From: JAVBQL01 sp031549085
GTDB lineage: Bacteria; Spirochaetota; GWE2-31-10; MWDO01
Direction of reading: 5' to 3'
Length of the DNA stretch: 64,000 bases
NCBI GenBank assembly: GCA_031549085.1
Contig: JAVBQL010000021.1
Span: 16,070 to 80,069, forward strand
Shown here: positions 25,669 through 33,927 of the stretch, one piece after another
Layout: the number at the start of each line of letters is the position of its first letter
Position numbering within the stretch: position 1 is the first letter of the stretch
Notes under the pieces: model-generated
What the model was told of the DNA's origin: nothing
What the model saw: the letters and a program-made list of their open reading frames with translations, nothing else
The model's database searches: none
Position numbers and translations under genes: made by a program

Positions 25669-27043
25669 TTATGGTGTGTCCCATGTAAAGCTTGCTGGAG
25701 GATTTGTCCAGTAGTTTGGATCTGTGCCTTTTATATCTCTAATAATCGCAGGACCATCTTCTCCTTTATAGATTTTGCTCTTATTTCCATAGCCTCTATA
25801 AAGTGCATAGAGATCATTAGCTACAGTGGCTGTTCCATCTTTTGCATATATATTGCAGTTTGATATGGTTGCCATAGCTGTAATTGATCCACCGCTCTCA
25901 ATACCATAAGCATCTCCTGAACTACTATCTTCAACAGCTCCTGTTATTGTGCCGCCGCTTATGGTAAGTATGCCCCGATTATTTCTAACACCGATAGCAG
26001 AACCCACCACACTAGCACTACCATTTGTTCCTGCTATTGTACCACTATTTATAGTAGTAGTTCCACTATTATAAATACCACAAGAATAACTACCAACAGT
26101 AGTGTTATCTGTTGCTCCAACTATAACTCCACCTTTGATGATAAGGTCTCCATTACCATCAAAACCATAAGCAGAACTATCAACAGTTGCACTATCAGCT
26201 GCTCCTATTATTGTTCCTCCATTGATGGTACAACCCCCATAACCATTAAAACCAGAAGCATTACTAACAGTTGTGCTATCTTTTGCACCAACTATTGTCC
26301 CACTATTTATGATAGTAGTTCCATTGCCCATAAGAGCATGGGCCGACCAAGCAGTAGCAGTGCCGCTTGCTCCTACTATCATACTATTATTGATAGTTAT
26401 TGTAGAGTTACTTATAATAGTCATAGTAGACATATTATAGAGAGGATAAATATAAATAGCATAAGCATCGCTTGTCACCACTCCGCTCTCTACACCCACT
26501 ATATCACAATTATTAATTGTTAATTTTGTTCCCGTACCATAGATTCCATAGGCTCTCTCATTGTTATATTTAGCTCCCCTTATATCAAGGTTTTCAAGCA
26601 CTAGCTCTCCAGCTCTCACTGTTATACGACCAGTATTACTTGCTGTTGCATTATCTCCATTTATGGTACTCTTGTCATTGATATCATCTCTTGTCCAAGT
26701 AGAGTTGTAGCCGCCCTTTATGGTAGTGCTATATAGAGAGGTGATATTGATCAACTCACTATATGTTTCCTTTGCTACATAGATGACATTATTTTTAGCT
26801 TTTGCCATGCTGACGGCTTTCGATATTGTCTTCACTGGCGAAATTTGAGTTCCCATATTACTATCATCACCAGCAGTTGATACATAGATTATTGCCTCTT
26901 CTGCAACATACTCCTCGCCATCTCCACCCTTGTCATTAACTCCGCCAGCCCCATCACAGCCAACAAAAATAGCCATAATAAAAAAAAAACATTGCCAAAG
27001 CAATAAAAAAGAGTCCTCTCTTTTTCGTGCGACTGAAATTCAT
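25669..27043 (-). pseudogene. Beta-helix repeat lipoprotein, frameshifted at a T10 tract (possible phase-variable gene)
   Basis: The proper start is ATG 27043, with AGGAGG 6 nt upstream. It encodes a signal peptide beginning MNFSRTKKRGLFFIALAM. The coding strand then has ten T (26989-26980). With ten, translation ends after about 29 residues. With nine, the frame continues FFFIMAIFVGC, a perfect lipobox, into a 430-residue protein. The body has a DUF1565-like start (IYVSTAGDDSNMGTQISPVKTI, about 40-60 of the downstream frame) and Gly/Thr/Ser-rich repeats of about 29 residues typical of a right-handed beta-helix. Here the gene reads as OFF. Slipped-strand phase variation or a sequencing error at the homopolymer would both explain it. 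Probably a surface protein when ON. Confidence 0.8.
25888..26388 (-). repeat. Tandem coding repeats, about 29 residues each
   Basis: Within the beta-helix lipoprotein, about five to six degenerate units share the pattern (N/S)(S/G)GTI(V/I/A/T)GAxDSxTV-x-SxAxGFxGxG. The DNA identity is moderate, so the array could expand or contract by recombination. Confidence 0.75.
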
Positions 27044-27230
27044 AAAATTCCTCCTAAAAAAATAGAAATAATATTTAAACTATAAAAAATATAGTTTTGT
27101 CTAAATTTGATAACAAACAAACATTTAATTATTAAAACCAAACATTTGATTATCTTTCTACGATAATATTCTACATAGTTCTTGTTTTTTGTTGAGAGAC
27201 TTATGTTAAAGATTTGATAGGTAAAAACAC

Positions 27231-27428
27231 ATAAGCCTGCAAAACAAGGGTCGCACACCACTACTCTTAACCCTACTTAATTCGCTTAAAGAGCAGATAG
27301 TCCTTGCAGTGCAGGCTTATCTATGGCTTGTTGAAAACCGCATAGATTTTCTATACAGCTTTGCCATTAGCCAAATTTAGTAGGGTTTGAAAAGCAAGGT
27401 GTCTATTCTTATATTGAGGTGCGACCCT
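27231..27428. repeat. Nested inverted repeats in a long intergenic gap (structured RNA or element remnant)
   Basis: Three perfect arm pairs: ATAAGCCTGCA (27231-27241) with TGCAGGCTTAT (27310-27320), AGGGTCGCAC (27247-27256) with GTGCGACCCT (27419-27428), and AACCCTACT (27269-27277) with AGTAGGGTT (27379-27387). The second and third pairs nest. The first overlaps them, so two alternative folds are possible. A small inner hairpin CTATG/CATAG (27321-27325 with 27341-27345) also exists. The region is more GC-rich than its surroundings. No tmRNA, RNase P, SRP or tRNA signature was seen. Strand unknown. Confidence 0.6.
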
Positions 27429-27655
27429 CTCTACAAAAACCACCATATAAATATGTCTAAATAATAGTTAAATTAAATAACTTTAATAAAACTCCTCGAT
27501 TTTTTTATATATTATTTAAGATTATATGATTATAATAGAGAAAAATCAAGAAATAAAATTAGAAAATTGGATACACAAAACTATAAACTTCTTATAAAAC
27601 TTCAAATTAAACTTTGTTTAATAGTTAGGTTTAAGCTTTATAACTTTAGCAAATA
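27429..27655. other. Rest of the 780-bp intergenic gap
   Basis: Between the nested inverted repeats and repeat copy 2 the sequence is AT-rich, with no ORF, promoter of consensus quality or RNA gene that I can support. The stretch 27056-27230, upstream of the frameshifted lipoprotein, is also AT-rich and should hold its promoter. No -35/-10 pair stands out there. Confidence 0.5.
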
Positions 27656-27813
27656 GATTTCTCTTGTTGTGATATGCATCAAAGATTTTTTTCTTAATTG
27701 CGAAGCAATTTCAAAAAAAATTGGCTTGCATATTGCAAAAAAAAGAGAAATCGAGCGCTAAAGAGCTATTCTTTCTTTTAAAGCCCCTTTTTGAAAAGGG
27801 GGGGTGGGGGGTT
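27656..27813 (-). repeat. Composite palindromic repeat, copy 2 (inverted relative to copy 1)
   Basis: An ~97-bp palindrome (27656-27752) is bounded by GATTTCTC and GAGAAATC, with TGATATGCA arms and a central AATTGC-gaa-GCAATT hairpin. A hairpin CCCCTTTT-tg-AAAAGGGG (27784-27801) and a G-rich run follow. Read on the minus strand it has the same order as copy 1: C-rich hairpin, then palindrome. It begins 13 nt after the stop of the PP2C gene. Arm sequences agree with copy 1. The central hairpin differs in sequence but still pairs. Confidence 0.8.
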
Positions 27814-27826
27814 TAGAAAAAAAGCT

Positions 27827-28876
27827 CTATACCACCTCAATAACAAGGACAGCCATATCATCATCTCTAACAGTTATGTCAACTTTAAAGTAGTTTATAT
27901 CTTCCATTAAGTTTGGTATTATATTTTTACTATCTTTTGTGGTTTGAAGTATTCTCTTTACTCTATCATATCCATATAGCTCTCTGTTGGAGTTTTTTGC
28001 TTCAACTATCCCATCTGTGAATAGTACGATTGTATCTTTTGATTTAATCTCTATTTTATGTGATTTAAATACATCATCAAGTCTTAACCCTACAACTGTC
28101 GATGTTGATTTTATTGTCTCAATTTTATCTTTGTTTACTATATATGTATCACAGTGAGCACCACTTATATACTCCAAGCTCTTCTCTTTTGTATCAATGA
28201 CGCCATAAAAGAGAGTCATATAGTATCCTAAATAGCCAACACTATCATAAATCTGCTTATTTACCCTATTAACAACCTCTTGAGGCTCCATTCCTTCTTT
28301 AACATATGTGGAGAACATAAATTTTGTCATTGTTGTGACTAAAGATGGCGGTATCCCATGCCCAGAAACATCAAGCATAACAACAGCAATCTTTGTTTTT
28401 GATATTTCAATTACATCATAAAAATCACCGCCAAGCTTCTCCATAGCATAATAGTAACTATATATTTTGAAATTTTTATTTGAAGGAAAATTTTGAGGAA
28501 TTATTGCCTCTTGAATTTTCTTTGCAATTACAAGCTCATTTTCCATTCTGTTATTTATATCTAGCAATTTTCTATTTGATATATTAAGCTCTTCGGTGCG
28601 CTGTTCAACAATACTGTCTGTATGTTTTTTATACCTATTTATCATTCTTGTCATCTTATTGAATGCAATACCCAAAATGTAGAATTCAGAAAAGAATGAT
28701 TTTACATCTATTTGAACATCGAATTTTCCCTTTGCTATCTCATTTGATGCATGGAACAAAACAAATATTGGTCTTGTTAATGCTGTACTTAATAAAAGTG
28801 TTATAACCATTACTATATTGATAAAAATTAGTGCAGTGATACCTATAAATTCAATAATATTTGCAGCAACACCCAT
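27827..28876 (-). CDS. HAMP-PP2C (SpoIIE/RsbU-like) phosphatase, C-terminal half of an interrupted gene
   Basis: Contains a membrane segment (about 8-32), a HAMP domain (LTRPIFVLFHASNEIAKG onward), a short coiled coil and a SpoIIE-type phosphatase. The phosphatase metal residues are in GGDFYDV, MLDVSGHG, FTDGIVEA and VRDDDMAVLV. Such proteins dephosphorylate anti-anti-sigma factors. The ATG at 28876 has no Shine-Dalgarno. The frame upstream of it is open for 45 nt back to a TAA (28924-28922) that ends the upstream sensor ORF in the same frame. The two ORFs therefore look like one Cache-HAMP-PP2C gene with a nonsense codon. Alone, this half would lack its sensor. Confidence 0.85.
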   Translation of the reverse strand: MGVAANIIEFIGITALIFINIVMVITLLLSTALTRPIFVLFHASNEIAKGKFDVQIDVKSFFSEFYILGIAFNKMTRMINRYKKHTDSIVEQRTEELNISNRKLLDINNRMENELVIAKKIQEAIIPQNFPSNKNFKIYSYYYAMEKLGGDFYDVIEISKTKIAVVMLDVSGHGIPPSLVTTMTKFMFSTYVKEGMEPQEVVNRVNKQIYDSVGYLGYYMTLFYGVIDTKEKSLEYISGAHCDTYIVNKDKIETIKSTSTVVGLRLDDVFKSHKIEIKSKDTIVLFTDGIVEAKNSNRELYGYDRVKRILQTTKDSKNIIPNLMEDINYFKVDITVRDDDMAVLVIEVV

Positions 28877-28921
28877 AGCTTTTTTGTATGGAATAAAATA
28901 GAGAAGTTTTATTTTTGATAT

Positions 28922-29974
28922 TTAGGAAGTTTTAAAAACAACAATATATTTAAGATTGTTATATTTAACAACAACCCTATTTTTTTCTGTGTAGACGTCA
29001 CTATTTTTTTCTATTAACTCTTGTATCTTTGGATCATTTATTATATTGCTGTCAGTGTTTAGATATTTATAGTCACTAAAGTCAACCTTATCATATTGTT
29101 CTTCACTCTTCTCTTTTTCAGTAGAAATATATTTTTTTTGTTCATAGTCATATTCATAATAATTATTATCAGATGGGTGTGTCTGCATTATTATATTATT
29201 ATTTATATCAAGCATATAGAGTGTACCTTGATTGAAATTTGTTATATTTTCGAAAGTTATCTCAAAAAAATTTTTACGAAGTATAACTAATATAAAATCT
29301 GAAAATGTTTCACTACTTCTATTGTTGTCATAGAAATCACTATAGTAAAAAGGGAAAATAATTATAGTTGAATCTTTTTGAAAGTAGTTGGTTAATACTC
29401 CCTCTCTAGGTTTTCCAATTATTATTTTTATATTATTATCACTCTTTATTTTCTGAAAGAGTGGGTCAGCAATCAGTTTTTCATAATTTGGTGGTATTAT
29501 ATCAGGGTTTGGTGTGTAGTATTTGTATGGAGTTTTGTCTATTATTGAGGCCTTATCTTGCTCATAGATAAATATATCTCCATAAATTTTTTTTTCTGCA
29601 ATCTCTCTTATTCCCCCCTCTATTCCAAGTCCCCCTCTATATTTATAATATTGGCCAATTATTTTTCTACTGACCTCTCTCTCTTCTGCAGAATCTCTAA
29701 ATTTTTCTAAATCTATTCCCTCTATAACCTCTTGTTTTTCAAATATATTGGTTAGTGTCATAAGATATTGCTCATATATAAAATCTATGTTTGTATTTAT
29801 CTGTTTTAAGATTGAGTTTTGATAGTTTAAGGTTATGCCTTCTAAATTCTTTGTTAGATCTGTTTGTGAGTAGGTTGTTATTATTAATATTGGTATTATT
29901 GACATGGCGAAGAGGGTGAAAAACAATATCCATCGAATACTCAATTTTACTTTTCTAAAGCCCAAATTTGACAT
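28922..29974 (-). CDS. Cache-like extracellular sensor, N-terminal half of an interrupted gene
   Basis: 350 residues: an N-terminal membrane segment (about 12-32) then a ~310-residue periplasmic or extracellular region with Tyr-rich dCache-like organisation, including a helical stalk (QNSILKQINTNIDFIYEQYL). It ends at TAA just where a second membrane helix should follow. That helix is encoded in frame after the stop. The start is ATG 29974, with AAGGG upstream. In intact relatives this region senses a ligand and signals through HAMP to a phosphatase. It follows the membrane protein and symporter genes in the same direction. Confidence 0.8.
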   Translation of the reverse strand: MSNLGFRKVKLSIRWILFFTLFAMSIIPILIITTYSQTDLTKNLEGITLNYQNSILKQINTNIDFIYEQYLMTLTNIFEKQEVIEGIDLEKFRDSAEEREVSRKIIGQYYKYRGGLGIEGGIREIAEKKIYGDIFIYEQDKASIIDKTPYKYYTPNPDIIPPNYEKLIADPLFQKIKSDNNIKIIIGKPREGVLTNYFQKDSTIIIFPFYYSDFYDNNRSSETFSDFILVILRKNFFEITFENITNFNQGTLYMLDINNNIIMQTHPSDNNYYEYDYEQKKYISTEKEKSEEQYDKVDFSDYKYLNTDSNIINDPKIQELIEKNSDVYTEKNRVVVKYNNLKYIVVFKTS

Positions 29975-30102
29975 ATAAACCCTTATTATTTAAAGAAGGT
30001 CTAAACAATAATATAATAATTTATGTCTTAAAGTTAAGCTTTTATACTATTTTTTTCAAAAAAAGTGAAAAAATAACTTTTTTAAAAAGTTATCTATATA
30101 TT

Positions 30103-30741
30103 TTAAGTATTAAGCTTCCCCTTATTCTGTATCCTTGATAAAAAATTGAAAGATTTTATAAGCATTATAAGATAATATAAGACAAATATAACCATAGTAA
30201 TAACAAGTGGTAAGAATATAAGTATAGCTTTTGTATCTATAAAGATACCATTAAAGGATATAAAGTTGCATACTTTTAGCGATACAAAGGTATAGAATGG
30301 TAGAGAGTAACCGAAAAATATGATAAATGTTAAATATCTCCATTTACGGGAGAGGGCTCTATTTTTAAAGTATCTAAGACCACTCTCCATTATTTTTGAT
30401 ATAAGTATCAAAACAATAGACATCAATATTGGAAAGTAGAGAGCAATAACCTGATAGATTTCATTTTTGTAGAATATTATATCAAGAATGTTCGTTGCAA
30501 AAACAAGATATGTGAGAAGAAGTGCTATTATTGTATGTGCAAATGGATAGATTCTATGTATCATAGTTAAGCCCACTACCATTATAACAGTGCCAACTAT
30601 CTCAAGTCCCACTATACTAAGTAGAGTATTTGGTTTTATCAAAAAGAATAGAAAATATCTTGGTTTTATTACCCAAAAAGCTATACCAACCAGTATAAGC
30701 TTTAATGATAAAAGAAGCTCTTTTGTTTGGTCTTTGTCCAA
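30103..30741 (-). CDS. Integral membrane protein, unknown function
   Basis: 212 residues, six to seven hydrophobic segments, with short charged loops (NRALSRKWR between segments 4 and 5). The start is TTG 30741, with GGGAGAAG upstream, 31 nt after the symporter stop, so co-transcription is likely. No family motif was recognised. Its layout resembles YIP1/MASE-like sensor domains with no output domain, but that is only an impression. Confidence 0.65.
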   Translation of the reverse strand: MDKDQTKELLLSLKLILVGIAFWVIKPRYFLFFLIKPNTLLSIVGLEIVGTVIMVVGLTMIHRIYPFAHTIIALLLTYLVFATNILDIIFYKNEIYQVIALYFPILMSIVLILISKIMESGLRYFKNRALSRKWRYLTFIIFFGYSLPFYTFVSLKVCNFISFNGIFIDTKAILIFLPLVITMVIFVLYYLIMLIKSFNFLSRIQNKGKLNT

Positions 30742-30772
30742 AAATCTTCTCCCCTTTTTTAAATAGCTCTAC

Positions 30773-32014
30773 TTATATATAATCAATAGGCTTTTTTGCC
30801 TCTATATTGTTTGTCAGTTTTGCTGCAATTATCATAAATATTGATGTTGTTAGTATATCAAAAAATATTCCAATTCTTGACAATATAGGGACAAAAACTA
30901 GAAATAGAGGATATCCAGCCTTCTCTAAATGTAGATCAGGAATACTTAATATCATCGATAGTATAGCAATAAAACCAAACTCATTAATCCCGTCTAATAA
31001 AAATGAGAATATAAACAGTATTCCAACAATTTTTAGAATAAAGAGAAAATTTAGAAGATTTGCAGAGTAGATTAGTATTATTGTTATAAGGGTAACTGTT
31101 GATACTATAATTGTTCCCGACTTATTTAAAACTAATGATATTGGTGATAGGCTATCAGCAAGCTCTTTTTTAATTCCTATATTTTTTTTCAAGTGCTCAT
31201 TTAATGGCATAATTGATGCCGCAGTGTTTCCTGAAACAAGCCCCATAAGACAAGCACCAAGGATACCAAGATAAAATTTAAAAATATCTTTTTTAAAGAG
31301 GAAAAATAGAATAATTGTATATATTATTGTTAGTGTGAAGGATATTAACAGTATCGCTGAAATTGGTTTTAGTATGAATGTAAGATTATTCTCTATAAAG
31401 ATGTTTCCTCTAAAGAGGTTTGCTATTATAAATACTGCTGCAAAAGGGTATATATCCAATATTAAGTTTACAACGATTTGTAATATATCATCAAAAGAGG
31501 TTGTAACCTCTATAAATACTAGAGATTTTTTTGAAGCATAGAATGAAGCATAGCCAAAGAGAAGTCCAATAAAAACTATTGGCAATATAAATTGTGTTCC
31601 AGACTCTAATGCTGTAAATAGATTTTGATTTACTATTTTATACAGAATATCACTAAAAGTGGATGTTTTTACAGGCTCTCCACCTATTATTGTCATTGTA
31701 ACTTCATCTTGCTGGAATCCAGTTATATTCATAAAGCTTACTGACAAGAGTATTGAAACAAGAAGAAAAACAGTTATAAATATAACAAACAACAGTGCTA
31801 TTTTTAATCCTGGAATCTTATTTTTTTTGAATCCATAAAAACCAAGATATGTTTTAATTAAAACATATAAAACTGTTAGAAATAGGAAAAAATTAATTGC
31901 AACAGTTGAAGTTAATTTAAATAGTTCATCAAAAAAAACTACGTTTTTTGGAAGTAAAATTCCAACAACAACTCCAATACCAATACCTATAAGTGTTTTT
32001 AACCATAATTTCAA
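30773..32014 (-). CDS. Dicarboxylate/amino acid:cation symporter (SDF/DAACS family)
   Basis: 413 residues with the glutamate-transporter fold layout: about eight membrane segments and two re-entrant loops. The conserved serine-rich hairpin region appears as VSGNTAASIMPLNEHLKKNIG, and the C-terminal substrate loop as PILSRIGIFFDILTTSIFM, where canonical members have DRxxD. These differences suggest a diverged substrate, so glutamate is not assumed. The start is TTG 32014, with GGAGAG 6 nt upstream. The first gene of a minus-strand unit with the promoter at 32056-32084. Confidence 0.82.
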   Translation of the reverse strand: MKLWLKTLIGIGIGVVVGILLPKNVVFFDELFKLTSTVAINFFLFLTVLYVLIKTYLGFYGFKKNKIPGLKIALLFVIFITVFLLVSILLSVSFMNITGFQQDEVTMTIIGGEPVKTSTFSDILYKIVNQNLFTALESGTQFILPIVFIGLLFGYASFYASKKSLVFIEVTTSFDDILQIVVNLILDIYPFAAVFIIANLFRGNIFIENNLTFILKPISAILLISFTLTIIYTIILFFLFKKDIFKFYLGILGACLMGLVSGNTAASIMPLNEHLKKNIGIKKELADSLSPISLVLNKSGTIIVSTVTLITIILIYSANLLNFLFILKIVGILFIFSFLLDGINEFGFIAILSMILSIPDLHLEKAGYPLFLVFVPILSRIGIFFDILTTSIFMIIAAKLTNNIEAKKPIDYI

Positions 32015-32055
32015 AATGTCTCTCCAACCTATTTGGCATATAACGATAGTTTTAC

Positions 32056-32084
32056 CTTATACTAAAAGAATCATAAAATGTCAA
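32056..32084 (-). promoter_or_regulatory. Promoter of the symporter operon
   Basis: On the minus strand TTGACA (32084-32079) and TATAAG (32061-32056) with 17-nt spacing. Confidence 0.75.
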
Positions 32085-32349
32085 AAAAATATTTTTTGCT
32101 CTATTCTATTTATTTCGATTAAGACTATTTTTATAGATTATTTATAGTATATCTGATATAAATGTGCTATATAATATGAACATTTAAAAAGCCTTAACTT
32201 TTCTTACTGTTATTAAACTGTTGTTTTTATCTCTGTTTAAGTATGGTTGTTGCTATTGGCTCTCTTTTTAAATTTATTAAATAAAGTATTTTTTTATTTA
32301 AGGTAAGCTAAATTACTATTTTAATAATATAGATTTTTTTGAGGTAGAT
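32085..32349. other. Intergenic region between divergent symporter and SpsF-fusion genes
   Basis: AT-rich, no ORF. A TATAAT at 32170-32175 on the plus strand lacks a recognisable -35. A GAGGTAG ribosome binding site precedes the ATG at 32350. No RNA gene was seen. Confidence 0.4.
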
Positions 32350-33927
32350 ATGGGTTCAAAAAAAGATAGTAGGGTTGGACTTTTCTTACAGGTTAGAATA
32401 GATTCAAGTAGACTTCCCGGAAAGGCTCTTATGTTTTTGCAGGATAAGACACTCTTGGAGTGGTGTCTTTCGAGACTTAATGATACTGATGTTGATGTTA
32501 AGGCTATACTTACTACTAAATATAGCGTGCGTTATCTCTCTCCTATAGCAAAAAAATATGGTTGGCATATCTTTGTTGGAAGTAGGGAAGATCTTTTATT
32601 GCGATATACTAAAGCAGCAAAACATTTTAATGTTGATACTGTTATAAGAGCTACTGGTGATAACCCATTTTTATCAAGCGAGGTTGTGGTTGAAACTTTG
32701 GATCTATTTAATCAATCTGAAGCAGATATATCACATCTAACCAATCTTCCATATGGAAGCGGGGTTGAGGTTGTTAAGATCTCTGCCTTAATAAAAGCCA
32801 ATAGTGAAGCTGCAATTCATTATGACAGAGAGCATGTCACCCCATATATTTATAAGAATAGTAACATATTTAAAGTAGTTTGCAGAGATTCAAGTGATGA
32901 GCTTTTAAGAAGAGGTGATGTAAGAATAACTGTTGATACAGATGAAGACTACAAAAGAGTCTCTATTCTTGCAAAAACAATGGTAGAGAGTGGCATAGAG
33001 ATGACCTTAAAAAATATCATATTTACATATGATAAAATAGATTGGAATAATCAATATTTCAACTACAATGAGAAAATATTACTATTCAATAAAGAGATTA
33101 CGACTCTTTGCCCTTCGTGTGGAACTATCATAACTGAACTTAAGTATAATAATGAGGCTTTTGACATATACTATTGTCAAAAATGTGATTTATACTATAC
33201 TGTTGGAACTAATGATTATAAAGAGATCTATGTTGATAGATATTTTGTTGAGGAGTATAGAGAACAGTATGGCAAGACTTATGAGGAAGATAAAAAAAAT
33301 ATTCAAAAGTTTGGTCTCTTAAGACTTGATTCTATAAAGAGCTATTTTAAAAATGTTAAGGGATTAAAGCTTTTAGAGTATGGTTCTGGGCTTGGTTTTT
33401 TTAGTGAGCTTTGCGAGAAAGAGGGGATCTCAACACTCTCTCTTGATATATCAAATTATGCAGTCAGTTATATTCAAGAGAAGTTGAAGTTTGAAGCTAT
33501 TTTGGATAATGGTTCATACCTTGAAAAAAATGATGTAAAATTTGATATCATTACAAGTTTTTATGTAATTGAGCATATAAAAGATTTTGAAAAGCTTCTA
33601 TATCTTTTTTCTTATCATTTAAATAAAAATGGAGTTCTTGCTCTCTCAACTCCAAATGGTTCAGGTTTCTCAGTAAAGTATAATTTTGATGAATATAAAA
33701 ATAGTCATCCAAAAGATCACTTCTATATTTTTACACCAAAGTTTTTAAAGAGAGAACTAAAGCAGCTTGGTTTTAAAAACATAAAAATAGAGATAACAGG
33801 ACACCACCCTGAAAGATTTTTTAAGTCAAAAAAAATAGATAATAAATTTTTAATGAAAATTTGTCTTTTAATATCAAAGATATTTAAGCTGGGAGATACT
33901 TTTGAGATCTATGCTCAAAAGAGATAG
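32350..33927 (+). CDS. Fusion: SpsF-like cytidylyltransferase + zinc ribbon + SAM methyltransferase
   Basis: 525 residues in three parts. Residues 1-~230 resemble SpsF/CMP-KDO-synthetase-type cytidylyltransferases: FLQVRIDSSRLPGKAL is the nucleotide loop, RATGDNPF the metal Asp region, and YDREHVTPYIY is typical of SpsF. Residues ~252-282 form a zinc ribbon with CPSC and CQKC. Residues ~300-525 are a class I methyltransferase with motif I LLEYGSGLGFF and a following acidic LSLDIS. Likely makes and methylates an activated sugar for a surface glycan or flagellin glycan, by inference. The neighbouring amidase, GerMN and flaA genes are consistent with an envelope or flagellar role. No frameshift joins the parts. 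Confidence 0.82.
   Translation: MGSKKDSRVGLFLQVRIDSSRLPGKALMFLQDKTLLEWCLSRLNDTDVDVKAILTTKYSVRYLSPIAKKYGWHIFVGSREDLLLRYTKAAKHFNVDTVIRATGDNPFLSSEVVVETLDLFNQSEADISHLTNLPYGSGVEVVKISALIKANSEAAIHYDREHVTPYIYKNSNIFKVVCRDSSDELLRRGDVRITVDTDEDYKRVSILAKTMVESGIEMTLKNIIFTYDKIDWNNQYFNYNEKILLFNKEITTLCPSCGTIITELKYNNEAFDIYYCQKCDLYYTVGTNDYKEIYVDRYFVEEYREQYGKTYEEDKKNIQKFGLLRLDSIKSYFKNVKGLKLLEYGSGLGFFSELCEKEGISTLSLDISNYAVSYIQEKLKFEAILDNGSYLEKNDVKFDIITSFYVIEHIKDFEKLLYLFSYHLNKNGVLALSTPNGSGFSVKYNFDEYKNSHPKDHFYIFTPKFLKRELKQLGFKNIKIEITGHHPERFFKSKKIDNKFLMKICLLISKIFKLGDTFEIYAQKR

Noticed and set aside
25888..26388. Possible CRISPR array
   Set aside because: The repeats are in-frame, degenerate ~29-residue coding units of a beta-helix protein with no constant repeat or unique spacers.
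27040..27261. A 73-aa minus-strand ORF upstream of the frameshifted lipoprotein
   Set aside because: It runs through the nested inverted repeats and the lipoprotein leader, lacks a convincing ribosome binding site and has no recognisable protein features.
27231..27428. tmRNA, RNase P RNA, SRP RNA or 6S RNA
   Set aside because: No conserved core of any of these was found on either strand. Only inverted repeats are evident.
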